Assembly: GCA_012034595.1 (NCBI GenBank)
Contig: JAAUPE010000024.1
Coordinates: forward strand, 1-60,299
DNA length: 60,299 bases
Source: Calothrix sp. CSU_2_0
Lineage (GTDB): Bacteria; Cyanobacteriota; Cyanobacteriia; Cyanobacteriales; Nostocaceae
Direction of reading: 5' to 3'
A program made the translations under genes and the position numbers. Positions within the stretch are counted from its first letter, which is position 1, and every line of letters begins with the position of its first letter. This document shows positions 44,212 through 53,169 of this stretch, piece after piece. The notes beneath the pieces were generated by a model. That model did no database searches, was not told the origin of the DNA, and saw only the letters and a program-made list of their open reading frames with translations.

Positions 44212-47079
44212 TTATTTAACAGCACTTTGACCTGCAACTACAGCTGGACCTGCGGTAACTACAACAATTTTATCTGGATGGAGTAATTCACGAGCTGCTT
44301 GGTTGACTTGGGTCAGTGTAATCGAGTCAATTTTCTCAGTGAAGTTGCTTAATTCTTGCTGTTCCAAACCATACACTTCATTCATGAGAATTTGGTGTGT
44401 GAGTTCATCGGGATTTGCCAGGGAAACGATGTAATTACTAATTGCGGTGCGTTTTGCCGCTTCTACTTCCGCTTCGGTGACTCCTTTTTGATTAATTTCT
44501 TCAAGCAATTTACGAGTGCTGGCGATCGCTTTATTGGCATCTTCGGGACTAGTTTGCATCTCGATCAAAAATGTCCCGGAATTTTTACCAGCGAGGAAAT
44601 TGCTGTAAATACCGTAGGTTAAACCTTGGCGATCGCGTACCTCCGCACCTAAGCGACTCGATAGGGTATCACCACCCAAAATTTGATTTAAAACCAAAGC
44701 TGCGTAGTAACGTCCGTCTTGGCGATTGATTGCCGTATTCCCCATGTAAATAATTGCTTGTGCTTTTCCTGGTAACACCGAATTAACTCGAATGATGTTA
44801 TCGGGTATGGATACGGCAGGATAGTTGACAGAAGGAGCTTCACCCTGGTTTTTCCAGTTACCAAATTCCTGCTTGATTAGCGATCGCACTTTTTCTGGAT
44901 CGAAATCTCCGACCATTGTTAATATTGTGCGATCGGGACGGTAATGTTTTGCCTTAAATTCGATGACATCACGACGAGCAATTCGTTGCAAACTACCTTG
45001 AGTGGGAAGCTTATAGGATGGGTGGGTTTTCGGATAAATTGATTGTACAAATGCCCTTCTGGCAACTTCCGCAGGTTCATCTAATTCCTGTTCGAGTGCA
45101 TTCAAGGATTGCTTGCGGCTTAATTCTAACTCTTTACTGGGGAAAACTGGATTCTGCACAGCATCAGCTAAAGTATGCAACAAAACAGGTAAATCGGTTG
45201 CTAAAGTATCACCTTCAATGCGTACTCCTTCTCTTGAAGCATTAAATTCCAAATTCGCACCCCTTTCTTCCAAGTCTTTGGCAAGGGATAGCACATCTTT
45301 GGTTTTAGTCCCATTTAATAAATTATCTGCAACTAATTCCGCTAACCCTGCTTTATTCTCAGGGTCAAATTCCGAACCCGCTTTCACATAGCCGCTTAAT
45401 GTCACCGTTGGAGTACTTTTATCGGCTAACATCAAGACACGCAGACCATTCGCTAACTTGATATATTCTGGCTGATGTCGTGAATTACTAGTTTTTTTTG
45501 CATCTTGCTCTACCTTGGGTAAATACTTAGCAATATCAACCGTATCTAGAGTTGCACCAGAAATAAAATTTTCGTGTGTATGATTTAAATTAGCTTTTCC
45601 ACTAGTTTTTGAACTAATTGGTGCTTGAGTTGGTTGAAAATAACCAACAGCCCGCCCATTCAATTTAAGATATTGCTTGGCAACACGCTGTACATCTTGA
45701 GAACTTACCTTACGAAGTCTTTCAATGTAACGGTTCATGTAATCATAATCACCCGTCACAGTCTCGTCATTCGCTAATTGCATTGCCTGACTGGTAATAT
45801 CTCGATTACCTAAAATTATCCCAGCTTCAAACTGTGCTTTGGCACGTTTTAACTCGTCAGCATTGATACCCTTCTGCGCGAGCTTGGCAATCTCTTTAGT
45901 CAAAATTGTGTCTATTTTTTTTAAATCTTCCTTGGGAGAAGCTGTTACAGATAATTCATACCAGCCAAAATCCATCAAACTGGCAACCGAACCGCTAACA
46001 TCCGTGGCAATACCAGAATCTACTAATACTTGATATAACCGGGAATTGCGTCCTTCAGACAAAATATAATCCATCACATCCAATGCTGGAGAATCGGGAT
46101 GCTTGATATCGGGTAGAGGATACACCACTTGTAAAATTGCTGCTGCCCCAGGTTCTCTAAGAACGATAGGATTATTATTGGTTTTTTCTTGCTTGTTAAT
46201 TCCTAATTGTTGATTATTGACTATTCGTTGCTCGTTTTTTGCTAACTTACCAAACTTCTCCTTGACTTCGGCTATTACGTCATCGGTTTGGAAATCCCCA
46301 ACGATCGCTAAAACGGCATTATCAGGACTGTAAAAATTACGATAGTATTTGCGAACTTGCTCGACAGTAAAGTTCTCAACATCAGCTTTTGTCCCACCAA
46401 CAGGTAATCCATAGGGATGAGACGGAAAAGCAGTTCCCATTACCGCACGGTTGAGTCTATATTCTGCGTCGTTTTCGTAACCCTGCAATTCCGAAATCAC
46501 AACTCGCTTTTCACTTGCCAAGTGTTCGGATGCGATCGGCGAATTTTGCATTCTGTCCGCTTCCAATTCCAGCAAAGCCTTCAGTTTCTCGCGCTCGGCA
46601 GTTCCATAGTAAGCTGTTTGGTCATAGCTTGTAAAAGCATTGGAATCGCTACCCAAAGCACTAAACAACCTTCCAAACTGAATTGGACGACTTATAGTAC
46701 CTTTGAACATCAGATGTTCGAGTTGGTGGGCAATACCATTTACACCAGGTTCCTCATTGCGCGAACCGACTTTATACCATACTTGTACAGTTACCACTGG
46801 TGCTGTATGGACTTCCTTCGTGAGAATGGTAAGACCATTTTCCAGAACTGTCTTGCGGACACTTCCATTCATTGATAAATTACGGGTGTTTTTTATAATT
46901 ATGGTGTTATGGGCAGTTTCTGGATAGCGTGAAGTTATTAGCTGGCTATAAGCAGAATAATTATTAACCAGCAGGACAATAGCCAGCCAGAAACTCAAGA
47001 ATAATAGTGGGAATCGATATTTATATAAACGGGCAAACACAAACATGCTTTTCAGAAACTTATCTGTAAACTTAATCAC
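44212..47079 (-). CDS. Fused double-domain M16 (pitrilysin-family) zinc peptidase
   Basis: 955 residues, two M16 modules in one chain, preceded by a signal-anchor helix (about 21-40). The first half carries the inverted zinc motif HQLEHLMFKGT with a downstream Glu (in ALLELEADRM), so is catalytic. The second half (from about 490, RQPEYIKLANGLRVLML) lacks HxxEH and has the R/Y-containing partner features (GLTYGIYSNF). Most bacteria encode these as two genes; fusions are usual in cyanobacteria. Periplasmic processing of peptides is inferred. Confidence 0.92.
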   Translation of the reverse strand: MIKFTDKFLKSMFVFARLYKYRFPLLFLSFWLAIVLLVNNYSAYSQLITSRYPETAHNTIIIKNTRNLSMNGSVRKTVLENGLTILTKEVHTAPVVTVQVWYKVGSRNEEPGVNGIAHQLEHLMFKGTISRPIQFGRLFSALGSDSNAFTSYDQTAYYGTAEREKLKALLELEADRMQNSPIASEHLASEKRVVISELQGYENDAEYRLNRAVMGTAFPSHPYGLPVGGTKADVENFTVEQVRKYYRNFYSPDNAVLAIVGDFQTDDVIAEVKEKFGKLAKNEQRIVNNQQLGINKQEKTNNNPIVLREPGAAAILQVVYPLPDIKHPDSPALDVMDYILSEGRNSRLYQVLVDSGIATDVSGSVASLMDFGWYELSVTASPKEDLKKIDTILTKEIAKLAQKGINADELKRAKAQFEAGIILGNRDITSQAMQLANDETVTGDYDYMNRYIERLRKVSSQDVQRVAKQYLKLNGRAVGYFQPTQAPISSKTSGKANLNHTHENFISGATLDTVDIAKYLPKVEQDAKKTSNSRHQPEYIKLANGLRVLMLADKSTPTVTLSGYVKAGSEFDPENKAGLAELVADNLLNGTKTKDVLSLAKDLEERGANLEFNASREGVRIEGDTLATDLPVLLHTLADAVQNPVFPSKELELSRKQSLNALEQELDEPAEVARRAFVQSIYPKTHPSYKLPTQGSLQRIARRDVIEFKAKHYRPDRTILTMVGDFDPEKVRSLIKQEFGNWKNQGEAPSVNYPAVSIPDNIIRVNSVLPGKAQAIIYMGNTAINRQDGRYYAALVLNQILGGDTLSSRLGAEVRDRQGLTYGIYSNFLAGKNSGTFLIEMQTSPEDANKAIASTRKLLEEINQKGVTEAEVEAAKRTAISNYIVSLANPDELTHQILMNEVYGLEQQELSNFTEKIDSITLTQVNQAARELLHPDKIVVVTAGPAVVAGQSAVK

Positions 47080-47396
47080 AGAATTTTTTAATGACTATAG
47101 TGTAATCCCTCTAAGTAATCTGTCGCCTCGGCAACACTACAGATAAGATTATTCTACAGAGAAATTAAACTGAAAAATATAGCCGGAGAAAATTAATAGG
47201 AAAATTTACTGTATCAGCCGTATAAAACCTTCAACGATAAATTAAGTAAAGAAAAGTTACAAAAATATACTTAACTTACAATCAATCTTGAAAGCGATCG
47301 GATACTTTGTTTAATGGAAATAACTTCCACTTTCGCGATCGCACGAATTTTAGTTTTATTTAGTTTGATAATTTTGCGATACTCATTCATGAGTCG
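47080..47396. other. Gene-poor spacer upstream of the M16 gene
   Basis: AT-rich with two HIP1-type sites. A plus-strand 28-codon frame (47314-47400) encodes a single hydrophobic helix but overlaps the end of the VOC gene; I do not call it. Confidence 0.5.
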
Positions 47397-47843
47397 CTAG
47401 ACGATCGCACGCAGAAATTCTAAGGGCAAACCATCTGCATCGGCAATAAAAGCCACTTCGTAGATGGTATTACCTATTTGTTGCTGTGTTGGCTCTAAAA
47501 GAACCGTCAGTGGTAGTAACCCATCGGGATGATTTTGAGAGGTTACGGCAAAACGTTCGTTTAAAGAAGACAACCAGCTAGGTAAATCCGCGACGATTTC
47601 AGTTAAATCGAATGACAAATGATAATACCCTACATAGCGCTCATCTGCAAATGCATCGGGTGCAGGTTTCGGTTCGGGTATTTGGATCAATTCAATTCTG
47701 CCGTTGATTTTACCTTTTAAGCCTTCCATCCAACAAGCTAGGGTATAGCCAGTTGTAAACCGCTCCGTCACTGTAAAACCCAGTTGCTCGTAGAATGCGA
47801 TCGCACGATGAATATTTGCCGTTCGGATCGAAGCATGATGCAT
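47397..47843 (-). CDS. VOC-family (glyoxalase-like) protein
   Basis: A 148-residue metal-dependent VOC-fold protein. MHHASIRTANIHRAIAFYEQLGFTVTERF is the first beta-alpha-beta unit with a likely His ligand. VGYYHLSFDLTEI gives the second ligand region, and a terminal DADGLPLEFLRAIV a Glu. I start at the ATG at 47843, because the 23 codons before it are pure heptamer repeat. Related proteins include lactoylglutathione lyase; the substrate cannot be set here. Confidence 0.85.
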   Translation of the reverse strand: MHHASIRTANIHRAIAFYEQLGFTVTERFTTGYTLACWMEGLKGKINGRIELIQIPEPKPAPDAFADERYVGYYHLSFDLTEIVADLPSWLSSLNERFAVTSQNHPDGLLPLTVLLEPTQQQIGNTIYEVAFIADADGLPLEFLRAIV

Positions 47844-47849
47844 AAAAAA

Positions 47850-47965
47850 GGGGCAATGGGTAATGGGCAATGGGCAAGGGGCAATGGGCAAGGGGCAATG
47901 GGCAAGGGGCAATGGGCAATTCCCAATTTCCTATGCCCAATTCCCTACGCCCCATTCCCAATTCT
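47850..47965. repeat. Long heptamer array (GGGCAAT/GGGCAAG)
   Basis: About 14 heptamers running from 7 bases upstream of the VOC start codon to near the TIGR02652 stop. It leaves almost no room for an ordinary ribosome-binding site. Confidence 0.9.
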
Positions 47966-47974
47966 TTAATATAC

Positions 47975-48487
47975 TTATTCAAACAGCCGAAAATATGGAT
48001 ACCGTACAGGTACTCCAGGTTCCTTATCTAAATCAAAATTAATCACTTCCCAGCAAGGTTCCTCAACAGCTTCGGGGCTAAATTCGACAGGTAAACCATA
48101 AAGTCGTGCTGAAATTGCCTCCGATTGCCCAGAACGCCAAGGAGTAGTCCTTTCCAAATATCCGCTCATCAATTCCTGATAGCGTCGAGCAATGATTACT
48201 CGTGTAGCTCGATAACCCTGGGTATAAAGTTTATCAAGTGCCTCATGAATCTCAAACCGAATTCCGTCTGGATGGGTGTGCTGACGATACCACTCACTAT
48301 TCCATCTGCGCCAATGCCGTCCCGATTGAAGATGAACCAATTCTCCTGATTTGGGATTGGCTTCAAAAGCTCCATGTCTGGGACACAAATAAGTATCAGT
48401 TAGTGTCAGTGCCGGGATAGTTTGGCGGCAGTGGGGACACTGAATTTCGGGACCAAAGATTGGGTACTGCAAGGCTAGATTCATCAT
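47975..48487 (-). CDS. TIGR02652-family protein
   Basis: A 170-residue protein of a cyanobacterial family of unknown role. A zinc-finger-like N-terminus has CPHCRQTIP and LCPRHGAFE. Then come the conserved blocks SGRHWRRWNSEWYRQHTHPDGIRFEIHEALDKL and ARRYQELMSGYL, and a C-terminal VPVRYPYFRLFE. Soluble. Same strand as the VOC gene. Confidence 0.85.
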   Translation of the reverse strand: MMNLALQYPIFGPEIQCPHCRQTIPALTLTDTYLCPRHGAFEANPKSGELVHLQSGRHWRRWNSEWYRQHTHPDGIRFEIHEALDKLYTQGYRATRVIIARRYQELMSGYLERTTPWRSGQSEAISARLYGLPVEFSPEAVEEPCWEVINFDLDKEPGVPVRYPYFRLFE

Positions 48488-48559
48488 GAAGTGCGTTTAA
48501 ACATATTTAAAAAAACAGAAAAGTTGCTGTATTTTACACATTATTATTTTCAAATTTGC

Positions 48560-48794
48560 AGGAATTACGCAAGGTACAGTAGAAAACCTGATACCATTTT
48601 GGATTTTGCGAAAAGTTGACGGGTTCGGTTTCCGTACCGTCAAACTTTTCAAGACGGATTTTGGATTGTAAAACGCTCATATCGCAATACTTTCCCAAAT
48701 CCATCTGTCGCATTTATTTTTCAAATTAGTATGATTATTATATCAGGGTGATTAATGAATTACCCCTACTTTAATTATGTTTTGCGTAAGTCCT
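48560..48794. mobile_element. MITE-like element with inverted TTACGCA ends
   Basis: AGGAATTACGCA at 48560-48571 and TGCGTAAGTCCT at 48783-48794 are inverted ends of a 235-base AT-rich segment without coding capacity. The end sequence matches those of the short palindrome at 42390-42436. The covarying palindrome copy 2 lies inside it. It occupies most of the 48488-49075 gap, which has no gene. Confidence 0.45.
48601..48662. repeat. Palindromic dispersed element, copy 2
   Basis: GGATTTTGCG, a stem TTGACGG/CCGTCAA with a GGTTTCC apex, then CAAGACGGATTTT. It matches copy 1 at 25615-25676 in the flanks and apex, with compensated differences in the stem. Confidence 0.8.
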
Positions 48795-49075
48795 ATTTAT
48801 TTTAAACTTTTAATAATTTGCATTTTTCGTAACTACTTAATTAAGGTGTTTGCCAACGCATATTACTTTAAAGTTTTGGAATAAAAACATGAATTTATTA
48901 CTCATAACTATTTCTCATAATTTCGTGAAACAGAATTTTATACTAATTCACATTTTGACAATCGAGATTTTTGCTAATCTACATTGACTGTTGTCGTCAT
49001 GATATCCTGGTTTTGCAACCAGACTCCAAAGTTAAGTTGTTCTAGCGTTCCTGGTTTTAGTATTTATATTCTATC

Positions 49076-49600
49076 GTGTCTACATCTTCCTACTGGTCTC
49101 CTTGCGACATTTCTCAAGCTGCTTTCGTGGCAGATAGTGCTGATTTAATTGGTTTTGTCAATATTTCCGCAGGCGCAAGTATTTGGTATGGTGCTGTTGT
49201 GCGTGGGGATGTAGAAGAAATTGCAATTGGCGAATGCACCAACATTCAAGATGGAGCTATTTTACATGGTGACCCTGGGAAGCCGACAATTTTGGAAGAC
49301 CACGTTACCGTCGGACATCGCGCAGTGATTCATTCGGCACACATTGAACGCGGTTGTTTAATTGGTATTGGTGCAATTGTTTTAGATGGTGTACGAGTCG
49401 GTAGTGGCAGTATTATTGGTGCTGGTGCTGTTGTTACCAAAGATGTACCATCGCGATCGCTTGTTGTTGGTATCCCTGGTAAAGTTGTCCGGCAAATTTC
49501 CTCAGAAGAAGCCGCAGAGCTAATTGAACATGCCGAACGTTACAGAAAATTAGCCCTAGTTCATGCAGGCAAAGGTGTTGATTTAGGGTTTGATGATTAG
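49076..49600 (+). CDS. Gamma-class carbonic anhydrase family protein
   Basis: A 174-residue left-handed beta-helix trimer protein with hexapeptide repeats (residues about 18-130). The three His ligands lie in AILHGDP, TVGHRAVIHSAHIERG. Starts with GTG at 49076; a C-terminal helix follows. Members include bacterial YrdA-like proteins and the complex I gamma-CAs of plants; in cyanobacteria the true carbonic anhydrase is usually CcmM, so activity here is open. Confidence 0.88.
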   Translation: MSTSSYWSPCDISQAAFVADSADLIGFVNISAGASIWYGAVVRGDVEEIAIGECTNIQDGAILHGDPGKPTILEDHVTVGHRAVIHSAHIERGCLIGIGAIVLDGVRVGSGSIIGAGAVVTKDVPSRSLVVGIPGKVVRQISSEEAAELIEHAERYRKLALVHAGKGVDLGFDD

Positions 49601-49610
49601 AAATGATTAT

Positions 49611-49631
49611 AGACGACCCATCGGGTCGTCT
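49611..49631. repeat. AGACGACCC palindrome, copy 2
   Basis: Identical arms to copies 1 and 3, followed by GTACGA as in copy 3. It lies ten bases past the gamma-CA stop and may act as its terminator. Confidence 0.8.
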
Positions 49632-49650
49632 GTACGAAATGAAGCGCTAA

Positions 49651-49720
49651 TTTCCAATTCCCAATACCCAATTCCCAATACCCAATTCCCAATTCTCAAT
49701 CCCCAATTCTCAATTCTTAA
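49651..49720. repeat. Heptamer array (CCCAATA/CCCAATT)
   Basis: About nine heptamers of the GGGATTG/GGGTATT family, read on the opposite strand, in the gap before psbY. Confidence 0.85.
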
Positions 49721-49832
49721 TTTGTAAACATTCTTTACAAAGAAAATTTGGAAAAAACTACCACTTTCGCTAAAAATAAAATGAGAACAATTGATAAAAC
49801 TTAAATCTTTGCTTAAGAGAGGGGTTCTGGAT

Positions 49833-49958
49833 ATGGATATTGATTTTCGCGTAGCAATAGTACTAGCTCCAATTGCGATCGCAGCTGGTTGGGCAGTATT
49901 CAACATTGGTGCAGCAGCATTGCGACAAGTTCAGGGTTTTTTAAACAAAGACGCTTAA
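49833..49958 (+). CDS. psbY: Photosystem II protein Y (PsbY)
   Basis: A 41-residue single-helix thylakoid protein of photosystem II near cytochrome b559. It reads [20 protein letters not shown], then [21 protein letters not shown]. The RV-V-AP-IIAAGWA-FNI-AAA-RQ pattern is the PsbY signature. ATG start with a GAGAGG ribosome-binding site; a possible promoter is TTGGAA at 49748 and TAAAAA at 49771. A terminator follows at 49998. Confidence 0.93.
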   Translation: MDIDFRVAIVLAPIAIAAGWAVFNIGAAALRQVQGFLNKDA

Positions 49959-49997
49959 ACCAAATTTAGAATTAGAGTTACAAATTTTTAACCACAT

Positions 49998-50040
49998 AAA
50001 ACCGATTGTTTACCCCTTAGTGAAACAGTCGGTTTTATTC
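49998..50040 (+). terminator. Rho-independent terminator of psbY
   Basis: AAAACCGATTGTTT at 49998-50011 pairs with AAACAGTCGGTTTT at 50023-50036 with one G-T pair, followed by ATTCTT. It lies 40 bases past psbY. Confidence 0.8.
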
Positions 50041-50086
50041 TTCGTATAGGTTTTCAGGCATAAAGGGTAAATTCCTAACCACTTTT

Positions 50087-51400
50087 ATGGAAATTGACGC
50101 AATTCTTAAACCCTTTCAACGTTTTGGCGTACATTTAGGGTGCGATCGCATTCACAAGCTTTTACAAAATCTTGACAATCCCCATCTCCAAGTTCCGGTA
50201 ATTCACGTAGCTGGTACCAATGGCAAGGGTTCGGTATGTGCTTATTTATCCTCTGTGCTTACGCAAGCAGGTTATCGTACCGGACGTTACACTTCACCTC
50301 ACTTGGTAAATTGGACGGAACGGATTAGCTTTAATGAGCAACAAATTACAACTGAAGACTTTTGTCAAGTATTACTTCAAGTTCAAAATGCAATTTCTCC
50401 AAATGAAGAATCACCCACACAATTTGAAGTAATTACCGCAGCAGCTTGGTTATATTTTGCTCAACAGAAAGTCGATATTGTCGTTATGGAAGTTGGATTA
50501 GGGGGACGTTTGGATGCTACTAACGTCTGTCCGCAACCCTTAGTGTCAGTCATTACATCAATTAGTCGCGAACACTGGCAGCAACTTGGTTCTACAGTCA
50601 CCGAGATTGCGGGAGAAAAAGCCGGAATTATCAAACCTGGATGTCCTGTTGTCATGGGGCAGTTACCTCCCGATGCCGCAGAAGTAGTACAAACCCGTGC
50701 AAAAGAACTTAATTGTCGAATTTTTATCCCTAAACCAGCCCATAAGCTCGATCATCTAGTTACAACGGCAGAATATCAATCAATTTTTAGTCAAAAAACA
50801 ATTAAATATCCTTTAGCTTTAGCAGGACAAATTCAATTAGCAAATTCAGCTTTAGCATTAGCAACTTTAGAAATTTTACAAAATCAAGGTTGGGAAAAAA
50901 TCACCGAAGCTGGAATTATTCAAGGAATGGGTAAAACAAAATGGTTGGGACGAATGCAATGGACTAGTTACACAATAAATGAGACAACATACAGAATTTT
51001 AATTGATGGTGCCCATAACCCTGCTGCGGCAAAAGCTTTAAGAGAATATGTAGATTCTTTAAATACAAAATCGGTCAGTTGGGTAATGGGAATGTTATCT
51101 ACAAAAGAGCATGATAAAGTCTTTGAAGAGTTGCTTAGACCTCATGATAGTTTGTATTTGTTGCCTGTTCCCGACCATAGTAGTGCGAAGCCGGATGAGC
51201 TAGCAGCATTAGCTAAAAAAATATGTCCACAATTAAATTTTTGTCAGACATACTCTGATTTAAATTTAGCTCTTGATGCAGCTTTTAGTGTCCCAGAATT
51301 AGATTATTTTATCTCCAATAATTCCGATATAGATAAAACCAAATATTTAGTTATTTTATGTGGTTCGCTATATTTAATTGGATATTTTTTATCAAAATAA
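50087..51400 (+). CDS. folC: Folylpolyglutamate synthase / dihydrofolate synthase
   Basis: A 437-residue Mur-ligase-fold enzyme that adds glutamate to dihydropteroate and folates. P-loop VAGTNGKGSVCAYLSSVL near residues 41-58; TGRYTSPHLVNWTERI and the metal-binding Ser; VMEVGLGGRLDATN; SREHWQQLGSTVTEIAGEKAGI; and the C-terminal LIDGAHNPAAAKAL. The residues are all present. Lies downstream of psbY on the same strand, beyond its terminator. Confidence 0.94.
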   Translation: MEIDAILKPFQRFGVHLGCDRIHKLLQNLDNPHLQVPVIHVAGTNGKGSVCAYLSSVLTQAGYRTGRYTSPHLVNWTERISFNEQQITTEDFCQVLLQVQNAISPNEESPTQFEVITAAAWLYFAQQKVDIVVMEVGLGGRLDATNVCPQPLVSVITSISREHWQQLGSTVTEIAGEKAGIIKPGCPVVMGQLPPDAAEVVQTRAKELNCRIFIPKPAHKLDHLVTTAEYQSIFSQKTIKYPLALAGQIQLANSALALATLEILQNQGWEKITEAGIIQGMGKTKWLGRMQWTSYTINETTYRILIDGAHNPAAAKALREYVDSLNTKSVSWVMGMLSTKEHDKVFEELLRPHDSLYLLPVPDHSSAKPDELAALAKKICPQLNFCQTYSDLNLALDAAFSVPELDYFISNNSDIDKTKYLVILCGSLYLIGYFLSK

Positions 51401-51454
51401 GTGCTAAATTTGGAATTTTAAATGTGGAATAAAGAGAAGATAATAAAGGGAGAG

Positions 51455-51475
51455 AGACGACCCACCGGGTCGTCT
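51455..51475. repeat. AGACGACCC palindrome, copy 3
   Basis: Identical arms to copies 1 and 2, loop ACC. It sits 55 bases past folC. Confidence 0.8.
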
Positions 51476-51480
51476 GTACG

Positions 51481-51585
51481 AGAATAGAGAATAGAGAATA
51501 GGAAATAGGAAATAGGAAATAGGAAATAGGAAATTATTTAATGCCCAATGCCCAATGCCCAATACCCAATCCCCAATCCCCAATT
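51481..51585. repeat. Two adjacent heptamer arrays
   Basis: ATAGAGA/ATAGGAA units at 51481-51531, then CCCAATG/CCCAATC units at 51541-51585, separated by a few bases. They fill the spacer between folC and the ABC substrate-binding protein gene, the second running to its stop codon. Confidence 0.85.
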
Positions 51586-52888
51586 ACGAATTATTCTGAT
51601 TCCATTCTTTTTCAGCATCAGCAATAGCTTGGTCTACATTTTTTTCACCCAACATTGCAGCTTGCAAATTCTCATAAATAACCTTTTGCAAAACATTTAA
51701 ATTCTTTAAGGTTGGGATTAAAACCTCAGATTGTTGTAACTGAGTAGCGCTAACAGTCCTTGCTTTGTCATATGTAGAAGCGTTTGCAGGTACATCTTTA
51801 AAATAACTATCAGCGATCGCTTTATTCGTCGATGGTAAAACATTTGCGGCTTTAGCAAAAGCTAGCTGATTTTGGTCATTAGTAAGGAATAACGCAAACT
51901 TTAACGCTGCATCAGGTTGCTTCGAGTCACGGGGAATCACAACATTCATTACAGCAACATTTTTCTTACCAGTATCACCAGTAATTTGAGGTGCGATCGC
52001 ACTGACTTCTGAAATCTTCGGAGCATTTTGGGCGATCGTTTTTAAAAACTCTGGACCAGAAGTTAACATCGCAGTTTGACCAGATTGATACAAATTTATT
52101 CCGTGTCGGTGCCCCTTAGTCAAAGACTCCTTCGGTAATAAACCCTTCTTGTACATATCTACCCAATACTGAAACCCAGCTTTTCCCTGGGGAGAATTAA
52201 AAGCAGCTTTTCCTGAAGCATCAACCAGCGTCACACCCATTTGTACAAGCGATTCCAGCACCTCACCCGAATCCTGGGGAACAAAAGTCATAAAAAAGGC
52301 ATACTTACCTGTTTTATCCTTAATTTGTTGAGAAACTTGTGCGAGTTCAGTATATGTACTGGGCACTTTTGCAATCGCTGCCTGTTTTAATAAATCAGTG
52401 TTATAAATGGTTAACCGTGTGGTGAGATACCAGGGTATACCGAAGCTCTTACCATTCAATGTACTAGCTTTCCATATATTGGGTAGATAGGAGGAACGAA
52501 CATCAGTTGGTACTTTCCCATCTAAATCTAACCAAGCATTTCGACCAGCTAATTGTGATGCGAAACCTGGGTTGAGGTTAACTACGTCAGGTGGCGTTTT
52601 TGCGGAAACCGATGTTAAAATTTTGTTCTCCATACCATCCCAAGGTATATCTACCCAGTTAACCTTTATACCTTGATTTTGCGACTCGAAGCTCGCAATC
52701 AAACTTTGGAAGTAGTCAGTAAATTTCGGTTTGAGGGACATTGACCAAAACTCGATTTTTGCACCTTCTGAAGAAGTTTGATTTGTGTTTGTGGCAACAT
52801 TACCTGTGCTACAACTAACAATCCAGGTTGTCAATAGGCTGAGTAGCGCCCAAATTGTCAGTTTTTTGAATCTTTGGGTTTGAATCAT
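51584..52888 (-). CDS. Sugar ABC transporter substrate-binding lipoprotein
   Basis: A 434-residue family 1 extracellular solute-binding protein. Lipoprotein signal with Cys26 (WALLSLLTTWIVSC). The mature start GAKIEFWSMSLKPKFTDYFQSLIASFE and VNWVDIPWDGMENKILTSVSAKTPPDVVNLNPGF are classic for the maltose/glycerol-phosphate-type group. YQSGQTAMLTSGPEFLK later. No permease or ATPase genes adjoin it, so the partners are elsewhere. The sugar is not known. Confidence 0.9.
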   Translation of the reverse strand: MIQTQRFKKLTIWALLSLLTTWIVSCSTGNVATNTNQTSSEGAKIEFWSMSLKPKFTDYFQSLIASFESQNQGIKVNWVDIPWDGMENKILTSVSAKTPPDVVNLNPGFASQLAGRNAWLDLDGKVPTDVRSSYLPNIWKASTLNGKSFGIPWYLTTRLTIYNTDLLKQAAIAKVPSTYTELAQVSQQIKDKTGKYAFFMTFVPQDSGEVLESLVQMGVTLVDASGKAAFNSPQGKAGFQYWVDMYKKGLLPKESLTKGHRHGINLYQSGQTAMLTSGPEFLKTIAQNAPKISEVSAIAPQITGDTGKKNVAVMNVVIPRDSKQPDAALKFALFLTNDQNQLAFAKAANVLPSTNKAIADSYFKDVPANASTYDKARTVSATQLQQSEVLIPTLKNLNVLQKVIYENLQAAMLGEKNVDQAIADAEKEWNQNNS

Positions 52889-53169
52889 TGTACTTATGGT
52901 TTTCCTTGTGGTTTTTCGACTAAATCGGGGTGAAAAAAGTTATGCATAATTTTCGAGATTATAGGCTAAATAAATTACTTAGTAAGTAGCTAGACATAAC
53001 TAAAATGTTGTTATTTGTGATTTGCGAGCAGTTATTTGTTTTTAGTGTCTAACTTTTAGTTTTTTGTACAAACAGAATAACTAATTAACCTAAAAACTAA
53101 TAATCAACAACCACTAACTAACAACTTAATTAATAAAATTTTCAACTTAACAGTTCTGCGGTCAAAACT

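Noticed and set aside
47314-47400. 28-codon frame encoding one hydrophobic helix, like a small photosystem or cytochrome subunit
   Set aside because: Matches none of PetG, L, M, N, PsbM, T, X, 30 or PsaI, M, J patterns I know, overlaps the VOC gene end, and lacks a clear ribosome-binding site.
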